Assembly: GCA_037974665.1 (NCBI GenBank)
Contig: CM075768.1
Coordinates: forward strand, 9,159,501-9,223,500
DNA from: Ehretia macrophylla
Taxonomy: Eukaryota; Streptophyta; Magnoliopsida; Boraginales; Ehretiaceae
Reading direction: 5' to 3'
DNA length: 64,000 nucleotides
Shown here: positions 11,361 to 21,417 of the stretch, piece after piece
Position numbering within the stretch: position 1 is the stretch's first letter
Layout: each line of letters starts with the position of its first letter
Translations under genes and position numbers: made by a program
Notes under the pieces: generated by a model
Seen by the model: the letters and a program-made list of their open reading frames with translations, nothing else
What the model was told of the DNA's origin: nothing
Databases searched by the model: none

Positions 11361-12357
11361 GGTAGTATCAGAGCTTAGATAGCTCTCAGCCGAGAAAGGG
11401 TCTTCGGCTTGTTGGGTAGTGACCTTTGATCGCATGCATGTGGAGTGTGATTTAAATAGGTGTGTGCTTGCATATAATCTTTGCATATGTCTTCGTATAA
11501 AATATGTACTTATGTGTTTTACCGTGTTACTATGGCAAATGTGCAAAATGAGTAAATAATGTGAATTATTTGCAAAGATGGGATTATGTGTACTCCTATG
11601 TGGCATATTTGTTAGAATATGTACTCTATATGAGCTTTCCACTGCATGCATACATATATTACCTCTCATATTGGTAAGTAAACTCTCCCCTATAAAGAAA
11701 TGATTAGTAATGGCTTGAGGAAGGCGTGGGCCAACAGAAAGAGGGAGTGTTGATCAATTGACTACTAGCAGTCAGAGAAAATAATTCAGTCTAGAAAGAT
11801 TACAATCAGTAGTCAGCCTTGGAATTCATTCTCAATATTCTTTTTCGGTATTTTTCTATGGAAATTCCTACATGGTATTATCTACGGTGGTCTTCCCGGG
11901 GTTCTTATTGGTACTTTCCTATGAAATTTTATAGCAATATAATTAGAACTCTGGTCGGCATTCTTACTTGGCATTTATATATGTGTGTGGCGTTCTTTGG
12001 CATTTCTATATGGGGATTCTCAAGTAGTGTATTCTTTGGCATTCTTCGTGGCGTTTCTATGGTATTCACCTGGATTCTGTATTGGTAATATCTCAGCACT
12101 TCTATCTGATATTTTTGTTTGGACTTCAAAATGCCATTCTTAATAGGAGCCTTTATTTGGCTATCTTACTCGGAATTCCTTTTGTGAAACTTTGGTATTC
12201 TCAGTGGACTTCTCAGTAGTAATATTATGAGGACTCTTGTTGATGATCTTGGCAGTACACCTCTTTGGCGATGGTTCCGATTAGAGCTATTACAGCTACG
12301 TGGAGATTCTTTTGGAAGAGAAATTGCGCGGACGCAATTGTTTGAAAGAAGGGAGAG
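11361..12357 (+). mobile_element. Element F internal region: primer site, degenerate TTCTTATTTGG repeats, PPT hairpin
   Basis: Opens with TAGTATCAGAGC at 11363-11374, an initiator-Met primer site with one change. From 11819 to about 12290 runs a degenerate short repeat of the type GGTATTCTTATTTGG. Arms AATTGCG and CGCAATT (12322-12339) form a hairpin directly before the purine-rich tract GAAAGAAGGGAGAG. The 89-codon frame over the repeat is a composition artefact. Confidence 0.75.
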
Positions 12358-14892
12358 TGTAACAACCCGAACCTTTCATGTAGTGATTAAGATTTAATTG
12401 TACATGTCTATGTGTTTATTTTAAATAAAGGTGCATGATTAGGTGATTTTAATTAGTTAGTATTACACATTTCTTTACATAGTTTCTTTTATTTTTGGAA
12501 ATGTGCAAAATGTGTTTAATTAATTAATTTGAGTTAATTATTTTATAACTATATTTATTTGAAATTATATCTTTGCAATTTATTGCTAAACTTTCATAAA
12601 TTTCAATTAGTGAATAAGTAGCTATGAGCCCGGTGTAAATTTTTAAACTATTTTATTTACCGAAAATTATATTTTTCCTATATTATACTTTATTTATAAT
12701 AAATTTTCTCATTGTCAGAATGTGTCGTGCATGTCCCGAGTGCGAGTTAGAAAATAGAAAATGTTGAGTGTCCCCGAGTGAATAGTAATAATTTAGTTGT
12801 TTTAGGGTCTTTATCATTTTAACTAATGTCTACTAAGTTAATTAGGCCCAATAGCATTTTATTTTAGCCAACCATGATTTAGCCCATTTAGTTATATCAT
12901 ATACATACTTATATACATATATTATAAGACAACACAAAAACAAAGAGCAAAAGAACAAGAAAAATTGACAGAGAGAGAGGGAGAGAAAAACGTGAGAGAG
13001 AATGAGGCTAGGGCTTGGCTTTTGGAGCAATTTTAGCATGAATCAATGGCTTCTCTTATAAATCCCTTCCATTTTTGGCATCTTCGAGGTGAGAGGTTCA
13101 TGTAAAGTGCCATTTTAATTGATTTCTTGATATAGAGATTTCATGATTTTGTTGTTAAATGCCTATATAAAGCTTCCAATGCATAAAATATTGTCTAGAG
13201 ACACAGTAGAGTAGACTTTTAGAGTTTTTTGCATGTGTTTTACTCAAATTTTGAAGATGGCTAGAAGTAGAAGATGATGAATAGTAAAAAATGTGAATAG
13301 TAAAATCCTTGTGTTCTAGCTTCATTTGTTGCTATATACGTGTGATTTAAGAGTTATTAAATCTAGATTATAGCTTTGAATAAGTTGGTAATGCTTGAAA
13401 TGCAAGATCAATTAGTTAAAGTTAGGTTAATGGGTACTATTCACTCAAGCCCTTTAAATCTTGCTCAAAATCTTAATCTAATGATAGATATGTGATGTTG
13501 GGTTGATAAAACGGTCCCAAGTTAAAATTTATCGAATTCCGAGAACATCGATTTTTTTGCCTCTTTGTATGTGCACATTAGAATTAATCCAATTAGAGCC
13601 TTAAATACTAGTTTAATGCTTGGTTTAGGTTCCATAAATGTAGTTGAGGATAGTTAGATACTTTATTTAACTAAACCTTGGCTAGAACTAGTTTCGGCAT
13701 ATTGAACTTAAAGGAAAAAATGGAGACTTTAGGCCTTATACTTAACTTTAGCTTGTTTATTGTGTTATATTTGTTGTAGAGACTAGGAATACTTGTTAGA
13801 TGGCTAAAATTAAGGTGAACTTCTTAACTTAGTTACATGTGTAGTTGAGTTGTATATAAAAGTGCAATGAAGAAGAAAGTGAGTACGCTATATCTTGTTT
13901 ATATTACTCATATTGCTTGTTAGTTATATAGTTGTGTGAGGAAATGAATATGATTTGAATATTTGATTATTTGAATGATTACTTGGATTATGTGTTAAAT
14001 TGAAGTTATTGTATTTAGGTAGAGGTTTTGAGTGGTAATGAAAGGAGATTTGGGCAATTGAAGTAGATTCTTGGCTTTCTAAAGGTGAGGGAGCTTGCAT
14101 ATTTTTCATGTTTATGTTTATGTCAATTATTTGAACTTCTTGTATTGTTGTTTATAGCTATAGAAGTAGTTATTGTTGCTTGATATACAACCTTTAGAAC
14201 CTAAAGAGCTCTCTTTTGAAGCTTGTTAATAGCTAGAATAGTTGAATGCACAAATCAAATGAAAGAGACAATGAATAGTGCCTAAATCTAGGGTTCTGGT
14301 TTAAGTTGTTATTTGGATTGAATTGATGCTACCTATAGGTGCTTTAGATGTTATTGAAACTAGTTAAGTGCTCACGAGTAGTTAATTTGCTCGAAATTGA
14401 GTTAAAATGTGAATTAGCTAAATTTTCAAAAGGGGGTTTTCATGAAATGTAATCCGAGCACATTTGGACTTTAGATTAGGTATCCATGGGACATAGAAGC
14501 ATTTTTGGTGCTTTCGTTGCTTAAATTGGAGTCTAGATGGGGTAGTTGTAGTTAAAACCCACTCGGGCCTTCCTAAGCTTTTGTCTCCAAAATGGGTTTT
14601 CAGAGCCTAGGTAGGTGTCTTTTGGCTTCCTTTGGAATGTAGATCAATTGGTTTATGGATTTGGGACCTTGAATTTCATATAGAAGAATAATTGCATAGT
14701 TATATAAGGGGGAAAAGTGATAAATAGATACTTTTGTACTTGTACGAGCATGTAGAGGTTTTGTTATGTGTTTAAATACTTGTTTAAGGTATAATCAAGT
14801 TAATTGAAGAGTTTGTGAAAAAGTATGTTATTTACCTCTTTAGTGTTTATATCGTTATTTCGTGTTCAATGACTTACATTACGACTAACTAC

Positions 14893-14918
14893 GAGGGCGG
14901 CCTACTTTGTCGTCCCTC
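14893..14918 (+). other. Conserved LTR stem-loop H1 (element F)
   Basis: Arms GAGGGCGGC and GTCGTCCCTC pair at nine positions around loop CTACTTT, with the unpaired T in the 3' arm kept. Arm sequence differs from E and C but pairing is maintained. Confidence 0.7.
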
Positions 14919-15344
14919 TTTTGTGATATTTGAAAATCTTGGCTATCGTGAACTTGATTCGGGGTTGCGCAACCTATTCGGGCATGGTAGTATCGAGTAA
15001 CACGGGCGACGTCGGGCATGTCGTGCTCCCTCGACTACCATGGTTTTCCAGTCCCTATCTCGCTGAGGCATACTCCCTTATCCCAAAGGCGTGGTTCACC
15101 TTGTTGAGACATACGGACCTACCTTGGGAGATTATGGGTCATAGGATCGGGGTACATCCGGAGTACCACGTTTGGAGGAATAAGGGGTTTGCCGGTACTT
15201 GCTTAAAGATCATGGTTCGTGGTTCGAGATCGAAGACAAGAAGATGAACCGTATCCTTTCATAATGTGTTTGATTATTTGTTCTATTAGATTGCTTTATT
15301 GTGATATTTATGTTATTATCTTTGTTGCATCACCTCCCTCACTA

Positions 15345-15385
15345 AGTAACTTTGGTTACTCATTCCTCGTTTTAACATGTTTCAG
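15345..15385 (+). other. Stem-loop H2 and acceptor-like site in the element F LTR
   Basis: AGTAAC (15345-15350) pairs with GTTACT (15355-15360). After 25 bases of pyrimidine-rich sequence comes TTTCAG|GTACAG, an acceptor-like site. The same order and spacing occur in element G (30799-30838) and element C (38096-38141). Confidence 0.5.
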
Positions 15386-15978
15386 GTACAGTTAGAACTA
15401 CTACCTTGTGTGCCAATGTTGGTTGCTTATCTTGCTGAGGTTGGAAGCTGTTTGTGATGATAAGACTTGATGTGTTTATGTTCTGTTTTGAGACCCTTGA
15501 GGTCTTATTTGTCTTTTTGTATGACTTGTTGGATTATAAACTAAATTAAGGGCTTATGTGATTTGATAGAGTAGTTGGCAGGTAATAGCTAAAGATAGAC
15601 TTTACTGTCTTTTGATTGCATGCTTGTGTGACAAGTAGGTGAACTTATCATATAAGTAAAGCTTGATTGATAATGTAGAGTGGTATGATAAGCGGATTTA
15701 AAAGATTGAATTTCAATGGATTTAACCTTGCATGCTTGTGTGTTATAATGTTGGGTATCAAGGCTCGGATGGCCTTGAGGAGTTTGTTGTATGTGATGAT
15801 GACTGAAGTTGGGTATTACAGAGAAGGTTAGAGTTTGGTTTTGGGGTTATAATTGCTTGAACAGGTTTTGGTTTGTCCTATAGACAGGGGAGACTCCGTA
15901 TGTTTTTCCTCATTTTTCGTGACCTTAGGTATTGGACTGGGGCTTCAGTCTCGTGAGGGATCGGGGTATTACAGAGTA

Positions 15979-16375
15979 TGTGCAAGATGATGTGGATAAG
16001 CCCACTGCGTGACTACTTGTGTTGATATATTTGTATATATATGTTAATAGTTTCTTATATAGTTTTGAGGACTATTAATATAAATTTGTTAGATAGCAAG
16101 TTTATAGTTTAGAGAATTGTTTTGTATAGCCTCCTTTTGTAATGTATATTAGTGCAAGACTTGTATATTTATTTTGAACTTTTGGTTGTATTATGTAGTA
16201 AAGTGTAGTGAGACGGACGACAGGGTATTTGGAATGCATGTGAATGGCTTGTTTATGAATGGTTGTGGATTATGTGATGGTGTGGTTAGCTTCTATTTGC
16301 TCTTTCGGGCTAGTGTCCAGAATCAGACGGTACCATGCCGAATTTTCCGTCGCGTCTCGACTTGATCTTAGGAAG
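15979..16375 (+). mobile_element. Element E 5' LTR, remaining part
   Basis: Continues the E LTR after element F and matches the 3' LTR at about 18270-18640. The final bases before the primer site are missing a short piece present in the 3' LTR (GGTTAGAGTTGGGGCGTTACA region), so the exact LTR end is lost. Confidence 0.75.
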
Positions 16376-16378
16376 GGG

Positions 16379-16390
16379 TGGTATCAAAGC
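16379..16390 (+). other. Primer binding site of element E
   Basis: TGGTATCAAAGC, complementary to the 3' end of plant initiator-Met tRNA with one change. The same variant is used by element A at 54191-54202. Confidence 0.8.
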
Positions 16391-16818
16391 TTAGAGAGCT
16401 CATAGGCCAGGATAAGGTCTTCAGACTGTTAGGTAGAGTCTTAATGTGAATGCGATTTGAAACAGTGTTTGCATGTTTTATGTGCTAAGTGACTGGATGT
16501 AGTTAATGTACTGTATGTACTTATGTGTTCCGTGTGTTTGTGATTAATGTAAGTTGTATGATCGATGTGCCTGTGTGAATAACATGACTTGTGTGTTAAA
16601 TGAATGAGATATGAATGATGTGCTTTATGTGAATGACATATTGTATGAACTTGTGTGCTTAAGTATACTTTAGTTGTCTATATGCCTAGTTCTTACTTAT
16701 GTGACTTTACTTATTTATAACCTGCCTATGTGATCATTGTTCATTTGTGAATATTTGTGAACTATTTGTGAACTATTTGTCTGCCTGTCATAACATGCCT
16801 GCATTCTAGTTATCACCC

Positions 16819-18147
16819 ATGGGACCTCGTCGTCAGACTAGAGGACAGAGTTCAGGTTCAGGGGCAGTAGAACTAGATTAGTGGACTATTAATGCACAGA
16901 TGGCGACTGCAATTAACCGGATAACACAAGTCTTGGAGGAACAAAGGCAAGAGAGAAATAATCCGGCTGTCAATCTCAGGAATACAGTTAATAGTGCTAA
17001 GGGTAGCAGCAACAATAACAGTCAGTTTAAAGAATTTCTCCAATATGGGCCGACCAACTTTCTTGGGGAACTGGATGATGTTGTGGCTGAGAGGTGACTG
17101 AACCGTATTCAAAAGATTTATAATGCATTAGAATATTCAAATGAAAGAAAAATCTCATATGTTGTGTTCCTGTTTGAGGAGGATGTCGAGCAGTGGTGGC
17201 GGACTGTGGAGATAAGATAGAATGATGAGAATGTTCAACCTTCATAGGCTGAATTTGTGAGGGAATTTCAAGACAAATACATTCCTGAGATGGCTAGAGA
17301 GAGAAGAGAAGAAGAGTTTGTGACATTGAAACAGGGTGATATGACTGTAGTACAATATGAGGCTACGTTCAACCGGTTGTCTCAGTACATCCCAGTGTTT
17401 ATACAGCCAGTGAGGAAACGAATACAGAGATTTATCCGAGGTTTGAGAGACGATATTAAGCTGCACTTGTCTACTCATCAGTTTAACACCTATTCTGAGC
17501 CTATTCAGGCAGCCTCGAGGTATGAGAAGAGAAAGGCAGAATTGGCACCCGAGCCCAGTTAGCCTAGCGAGAGGCTTAATCTATCGCAAAGCCGGAGCCA
17601 ACCGAGTCAGATTCAGACTTTGAGCCAAAGTCAGAAGAGGCAACCATTCTAGAGTTATATACAACCTATCCAAACTCAGGCGCAGTCGAGACCGAGTCAG
17701 AGTTTCTCTCAGCCTTTGATACAGTTAGAGAGTCTTCTTAGCTAGTTGGTGGGACAACCGATTGTTTTGAGAGCTCAATCAGAGTTGGCCCCAATTCAAG
17801 CCCAGAGTAGATCGGCAATTATGAGAACTCTGTAGACTAGCTCAATTGCTCCTTCAGTTCAGGGTTCTTTAGGAAGTAAAGTTGCTGGTCCAATTCCAGT
17901 GTGTACATTATGTAGTAGGAAGGGCCATAAAGAGACTAAATGCTGGAAGAAAATAGGAAAGTGCACGGGATACGATAGTGATCAGCACAGGGTAAGGGAT
18001 TGTTCGAGATTCAAGACTGGTCAGGGTCAAACGGCAGCCGGAGATAATCAAGGTAGACTGACGGATATTACACCTCCTCAGTAGTAGTTTGTTCAACCTA
18101 GAGTCTTCGCCACTGATCTTCAGAGCAAGCAACATACTCAGAGTTAA
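16819..18147 (+). pseudogene. gag: Gag pseudogene of element E (capsid + CCHC zinc knuckle)
   Basis: One continuous frame of 443 codons from ATG 16819 to TAA 18145-18147. It is broken by ten premature stops but not by a single frameshift. The retrotransposon-gag capsid core runs about 17030-17560: an AER-(stop)-LNRI segment, VEQWW, FRDKYIP-like and QGDMTVVQYEATF-like motifs. A Q/S-rich linker follows. A CCHC zinc knuckle sits at about 17905-17945 (C-x2-C-x4-H-x4-C), with a second partial knuckle C-x4-D-x3-H-x4-C after it. Nine stops are TAG where a CAG codon is the natural parent; the tenth is TGA where the family has Trp. This points to cytosine deamination rather than random decay. Gag would package element RNA in cytoplasmic particles. 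No pol frame follows. Confidence 0.85.
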
Positions 18148-18149
18148 AG

Positions 18150-18201
18150 AATTACGAGGACGAAATTTGTTTTGGGGGGGGGGGGGGAGAGGGGAGGAGG
18201 A
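18150..18201 (+). other. Polypurine tract of element E with expanded G run
   Basis: AATTACGAGGACGAAATTT, the form typical of chromovirus 3' ends, precedes a run of 14 G (18174-18187) followed by AGAGGGGAGGAGGA up to the LTR start. Most elements here have 5-7 G in this tract, so the run has expanded, or its length is an assembly uncertainty. Confidence 0.75.
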
Positions 18202-18664
18202 TGTGACGCCCGAGACCTAGAGCATACATACATCATTCATTGCATTCAATGTGTACATTTATTAGTGCATTTAATGACTACTTGTGTTGATGTATTTGTA
18301 TATATATGTTAATAGTTTCTTTTATATTTTTGAGGACTATTAATGTAAATTTGTTAGATAGCAAGCTTATAGTTTAGAGAATTGTATTGTATAGCCTCCT
18401 TTTATAATGTATATTAGTGCGAGACTTGTATAATTATTTTGAACTTTTGGTTGTACCATGTTGTAAAGTGTAGTGAGACGAACTGCAGGGTACTCGGAAT
18501 GCATGTGAATGGCTTGTTTATGAATGGTTGTGGATTATGTGCTGGTGTGGTTAGCTTCTGCTTGCATGTTCTTTCGGGCTAGTGTCCAGAATTAGACGGT
18601 ACCATGCCGAATTTTCAGTCGCGTCTCGACTTGATCTTAGGAGGGTTAGAGTTGGGGCGTTACA
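18202..18664 (+). mobile_element. Element E 3' LTR (internally deleted, 463 bp)
   Basis: Starts TGTGACGCCCGAG and ends GGGGCGTTACA, followed by TSD GAGGT. The first ~75 bases match the 5' LTR start; the sequence then jumps to the portion equivalent to about 16008. Roughly 2.4 kb, including both stem-loops, is missing. Confidence 0.85.
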
Positions 18665-18669
18665 GAGGT

Positions 18670-18758
18670 GGCTCAAATCTGATAATTTATTTTAATTGAA
18701 TTCTATGTAGATCCTTCAATTATCCCCTAATTAGAGAACATCCAAATCCATATCTTTC
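18670..18758. mobile_element. Mutator-like MITE, right part (TIR + TSD)
   Basis: Right end of the MITE: inverted repeat ending at 18749, then the 9-base duplication ATATCTTTC (18750-18758). Its reverse complement matches 6946-6987. Confidence 0.72.
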
Positions 18759-19078
18759 ACCATAAAAAAATAAACAAATATTATAATACGTTGCTTGATA
18801 TAGATTGAATCACTTTTATAGAATACAAAGTAATATATAAGTTTACAACTATACAGATTTAATATATATATCTTGATAAACACACCCTCCCATTAGTCTA
18901 CATATATGTTTGTCAATTGATTTGAAAAAAAAATATATGTAAGTTAGGTAATTATAAACATAGATGGATAATAATCTCCAGTGTAGATTGTGATTATCCA
19001 AACACTAAATATGATTCGTCATAGTGTCTTCTTCCTAAGCCGTATATTTTAACTCTAAGTAAAGTTTAACAGTGTGCA
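18759..19078. other. Unassigned spacer between the MITE and element D
   Basis: About 320 bases of AT-rich sequence with no open frame, repeat or RNA gene that I recognise. It ends with GTGCA (19074-19078), the left target duplication of element D. Confidence 0.6.
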
Positions 19079-20608
19079 TGTGAGGCCCGGTCCTGAGTAA
19101 TTCATATTTTATTGGCATGCATTTATCTAGTTACTATTTGAATTTGCATTTACTTGACTTACCTATTATTTTGTTGCATCGATAACTGCATTATATAGCA
19201 TAATTGGATTGGTAAAGAATGGTATAACGGTTATTAGCATGAACAAGAGCATTGAAATGGTTATTTAGCATATAAGATAATTGTAATTAGTTTGTGATAG
19301 ATAGTGAGCTTCTAGATGAAATTATTTTAGCCACATAAATTACATAATAACAAAACAAAGTAAAAGAAAAGAAAGAGAGAGTGAAGGGTCGGGTAAGAGA
19401 GGAGAGAAAGGGGAAGAAAGAGAGAAAATTAGGGCAAGGAAGAAGAAAGGAAAAGAGAAAAAGAAGGGAAAATTGCCATTCTAGCTCAATTTTTTATTTC
19501 TTTGTGCTTGTACAACTAGTCTAAGGTGAAGGGATTCATTTTCTTGCATCTATATTTGAATTGAAAGTGGTAAGTTGATGTTCAAGTTATGTAATGACAA
19601 GATGGGCTAATGCAAGTGTTTGTAAGTGTCTATCTTGCACTAATCTTGAGTTATAAGTTGATACTAGCATGGTTATGTGGATAAAGCTTGCTTGTGGCTT
19701 GAATCATAAGTGTATGTTATGTGTGTTCAAGTAACTTGCAAGTTTGTTGGCACAAGAGCATGCTTCATGGAATATAGTTGGTAACCGATATGTTGTGTTG
19801 CTTGTAAATGGATTGTATGCCCCGCCTTTGCCGGTCGAGTATGGTCGGGCGAGTCTATCGTCCAACTTACTCGCCCAACCTTCTCTGTAAATACTAGGCG
19901 AATGAGTCAATTGAGTCCCTCAACCGACCTCGTCAACCAATTCCCACTGCATTTCAATTGCATTTCCTATTATAAATGTATTCTAGTATATTATTGTGTG
20001 CATTGGAGGGTGGCCTACTTTGCTATCTCCACTTATGTATGAATTGATTGGTCTCTATCGATTGTATACATGTGTTATCGAGTGGTTGCAACCATTTATC
20101 GGGGAACGGTAATGTCGTGTCTCTACTGGGTGGCGGCGGGCTTGCCAGCATTTGCTTACCCAACTTTCGCATCCTATTCCCTTACTCGCTTGGTCGGTGA
20201 AGGCCTCAGGGTGTTGGGTCGTAGGTTATCGAGGTATATCCGGAGTACACCCACTAGTGATATAAGGTGATTATCGATATCGTAAATGCATTGGAGAAAA
20301 GGAAATAGGAGTGATAAGGTGGATCGAGAACCGTATCCTTTTATTGAGTGTTCCACTTCTAGTGTTTAATGTTTACTTATTGCATGACTTGATTTACTTG
20401 TCTTATGTGCATCATGAAAAGAGTTTGTGAAACCTCCCTGTGCCCTACCTCTCACTGAGCTAGTATGAAGCTGACCCTTTTTCTTCAACATTTCAAGTAC
20501 AATCAAGGCTGAGTATGAGTCTCGAGAAGTAAGGAATGATACCTATGATTTATTTATCTGGATGCTAGCTATGTGGTGTTCAAGAATATCAGTGTTTGTG
20601 ATGTGATA
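19079..20608 (+). mobile_element. Element D 5' LTR, truncated by Athila
   Basis: Aligns with 60686-62215 of the 3' LTR. Contains donor-like AAG|GTGAAG at 19526, H1 at 20005-20030, the GC-rich block to about 20345 with CCGTATCCTTTT, and TTTCAAG at 20491-20497. Similarity to the 3' LTR stops at about 20608, where Athila begins. The GA-rich stretch at 19360-19470 is low complexity. Confidence 0.8.
20005..20030 (+). other. Conserved LTR stem-loop H1 (element D)
   Basis: Arms GGAGGGTGGC and GCTATCTCC pair at nine positions around loop CTACTTT; the bulge is in the 5' arm here. The 3' LTR copy at 61616-61639 reads GCTACCTC and still pairs. Confidence 0.6.
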
Positions 20609-20959
20609 TGTCTGTTATTGGAGTACTTAAACCACGATTTTTCTAACTTCTTTTAAATATTAACTAAGGGTTTGAACGCTACATTTAATATATTTTTGAT
20701 GCAATGTAGGTTAGTCGTGGAAATGAAAGAATTGAGCTGAAAACACAATTCAAATTGCAAGCCAAAGAGTTGAAAACGAAGAAAAATAGAGAACCAATGG
20801 CAAAAGGAGCCCGTAGAGAAAGAATTTGGCCCAACAGAATGCTGAAACGAGTTCAGGATGACGAACTTATCAAAGAGGACCTATTTTATGATTTTGTCCG
20901 TACGTCAAAAAGTCAGGTAGATAACGCAAGCGAGGCGAGGCCCAACATGTGTCTGGCGC

Positions 20960-21250
20960 ATGTAGGTCTCATTGCCACACATGGCCCGCATGGCCACATA
21001 GACACTGCCCGCCTGGCAACGCAGGGCCATGTCAGCCCTGCCGGCGTGGCCTCGCATGGCCACTCGGCGTGGCCACACAGGGCCATATCAGCTCTGCCCA
21101 CGTGGCCTCGCATGGCCACTCGACGTGGCCACGCAGGGCCATGTAGGCTCTGCCCACATGGCCTCGCGTACCCTCACATGGCCACGCGGCGTGGCCACGC
21201 AGGGCCACATAGGCCCTGCCCGCGTGGCCACACATGGCCACGCGTGGGCT
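20960..21250. repeat. GC-rich 56 bp minisatellite in the Athila LTR
   Basis: GGCCTCGCATGGCCACT-type units recur at 56-base intervals (21048, 21104, 21160 and flanking partial units), about five copies. Composition is far more GC-rich than the rest of the window. Open frames of up to 170 codons on both strands here come from stop-poor GC sequence and are not genes. Confidence 0.85.
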
Positions 21251-21278
21251 GGGTGGCTACCACCTAAGGCCGCCCAAA

Positions 21279-21402
21279 GCATTTGTCGTGACCCAATTAA
21301 AGGGTCACGGCAAAATGCAATCCAATGATTGTCATGGTCCTATTGGACCATGACGATCTTGGAATTTTATTGAACCCTTTTTGGGTCCAATAAAATTCCA
21401 AG
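21279..21402 (+). promoter_or_regulatory. Three consecutive hairpins upstream of the Athila TATA box
   Basis: Stem 1: 21279-21294 with 21302-21318, about 16 pairs, core CGTGACCC/GGGTCACG, loop AATTAAA. Stem 2: GTCATGGTCC (21331-21340) with GGACCATGAC (21345-21354), ten perfect pairs, loop TATT. Stem 3: 21358-21377 with 21383-21402, 19 of 20 positions complementary, loop TTTTT. Stem 3 ends eight bases before the TATA box. Such stacked palindromes could be transcription-factor half-sites, cruciforms or small-RNA sources. Confidence 0.75.
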
Positions 21403-21409
21403 GGGGGTC

Positions 21410-21417
21410 TATAAATA
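21410..21417 (+). promoter_or_regulatory. TATA box of the Athila LTR
   Basis: TATAAATA followed by CCCCCC, about 1.1 kb before the primer site, in a position suitable for the U3/R boundary. Confidence 0.6.

Larger units (their letters stand above)
9884..15973 (+). mobile_element. Element F: non-coding LTR retrotransposon inserted in the E 5' LTR
   Basis: The target duplication GAGTA at 9879-9883 and 15974-15978 fixes both ends. LTRs begin TGTAACAAC and end GGGGTATTACA. The interior of about 1 kb has a primer site but no coding sequence, so it needs proteins from an autonomous relative. The two LTRs differ in length (1477 and 3616 bp) because of an internal deletion in the first. Confidence 0.85.
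12358..15973 (+). mobile_element. Element F 3' LTR (full length, 3.6 kb)
   Basis: Starts TGTAACAACCCG and ends GGGGTATTACA. Contains donor-like GAG|GTGAGA at 13089, H1 at 14893-14918, a GC-rich block to about 15245, the CGTATCCTTT motif, H2 at 15345-15360 and an acceptor-like TTTCAG ending at 15385. This is the full version of the shortened 5' LTR. Confidence 0.8.
7459..18664 (+). mobile_element. Element E: gag-only Ty3/gypsy retrotransposon (TR-GAG type)
   Basis: Boundaries are fixed by the 5 bp target duplication GAGGT at 7454-7458 and 18665-18669, and by LTR termini TGTGAC...GTTACA. Order: 5' LTR (7459-9883 and 15979-~16375, split by element F), primer site 16379-16390, one gag frame 16819-18147, polypurine tract, short 3' LTR 18202-18664. 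The polypurine tract follows gag directly: no protease, RT, RNase H or integrase is present. Elements with only gag between LTRs have been described in plants as TR-GAG and depend on autonomous relatives for replication. E is decayed (ten premature stops, shortened 3' LTR). Confidence 0.85.

Noticed and set aside
11265-11669. 134-codon minus-strand frame across the end of the F 5' LTR and interior
   Set aside because: No recognisable motif, antisense to LTR and primer site, and not preserved at the 3' LTR.
11819-12088. Hydrophobic 89-codon frame resembling a small membrane protein, and similar frames at 33130, 39239, 45263 and 53411 (minus)
   Set aside because: All lie in the same degenerate T-rich repeat of non-coding elements; the reading frame is not conserved between them.
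16819-18147. Frequent TAG inside an otherwise open gag frame as a sign of a reassigned stop codon or programmed readthrough
   Set aside because: The same bias appears in unrelated dead pol genes here, together with TGA and catalytic-residue losses; CAG deamination explains it without recoding.
20755-21330. Open frames up to 170 codons on both strands around 20755-21328
   Set aside because: They come from a GC-rich minisatellite lacking stop codons, overlap on opposite strands, and encode only a His/Trp/Ala/Gly-rich repeat.
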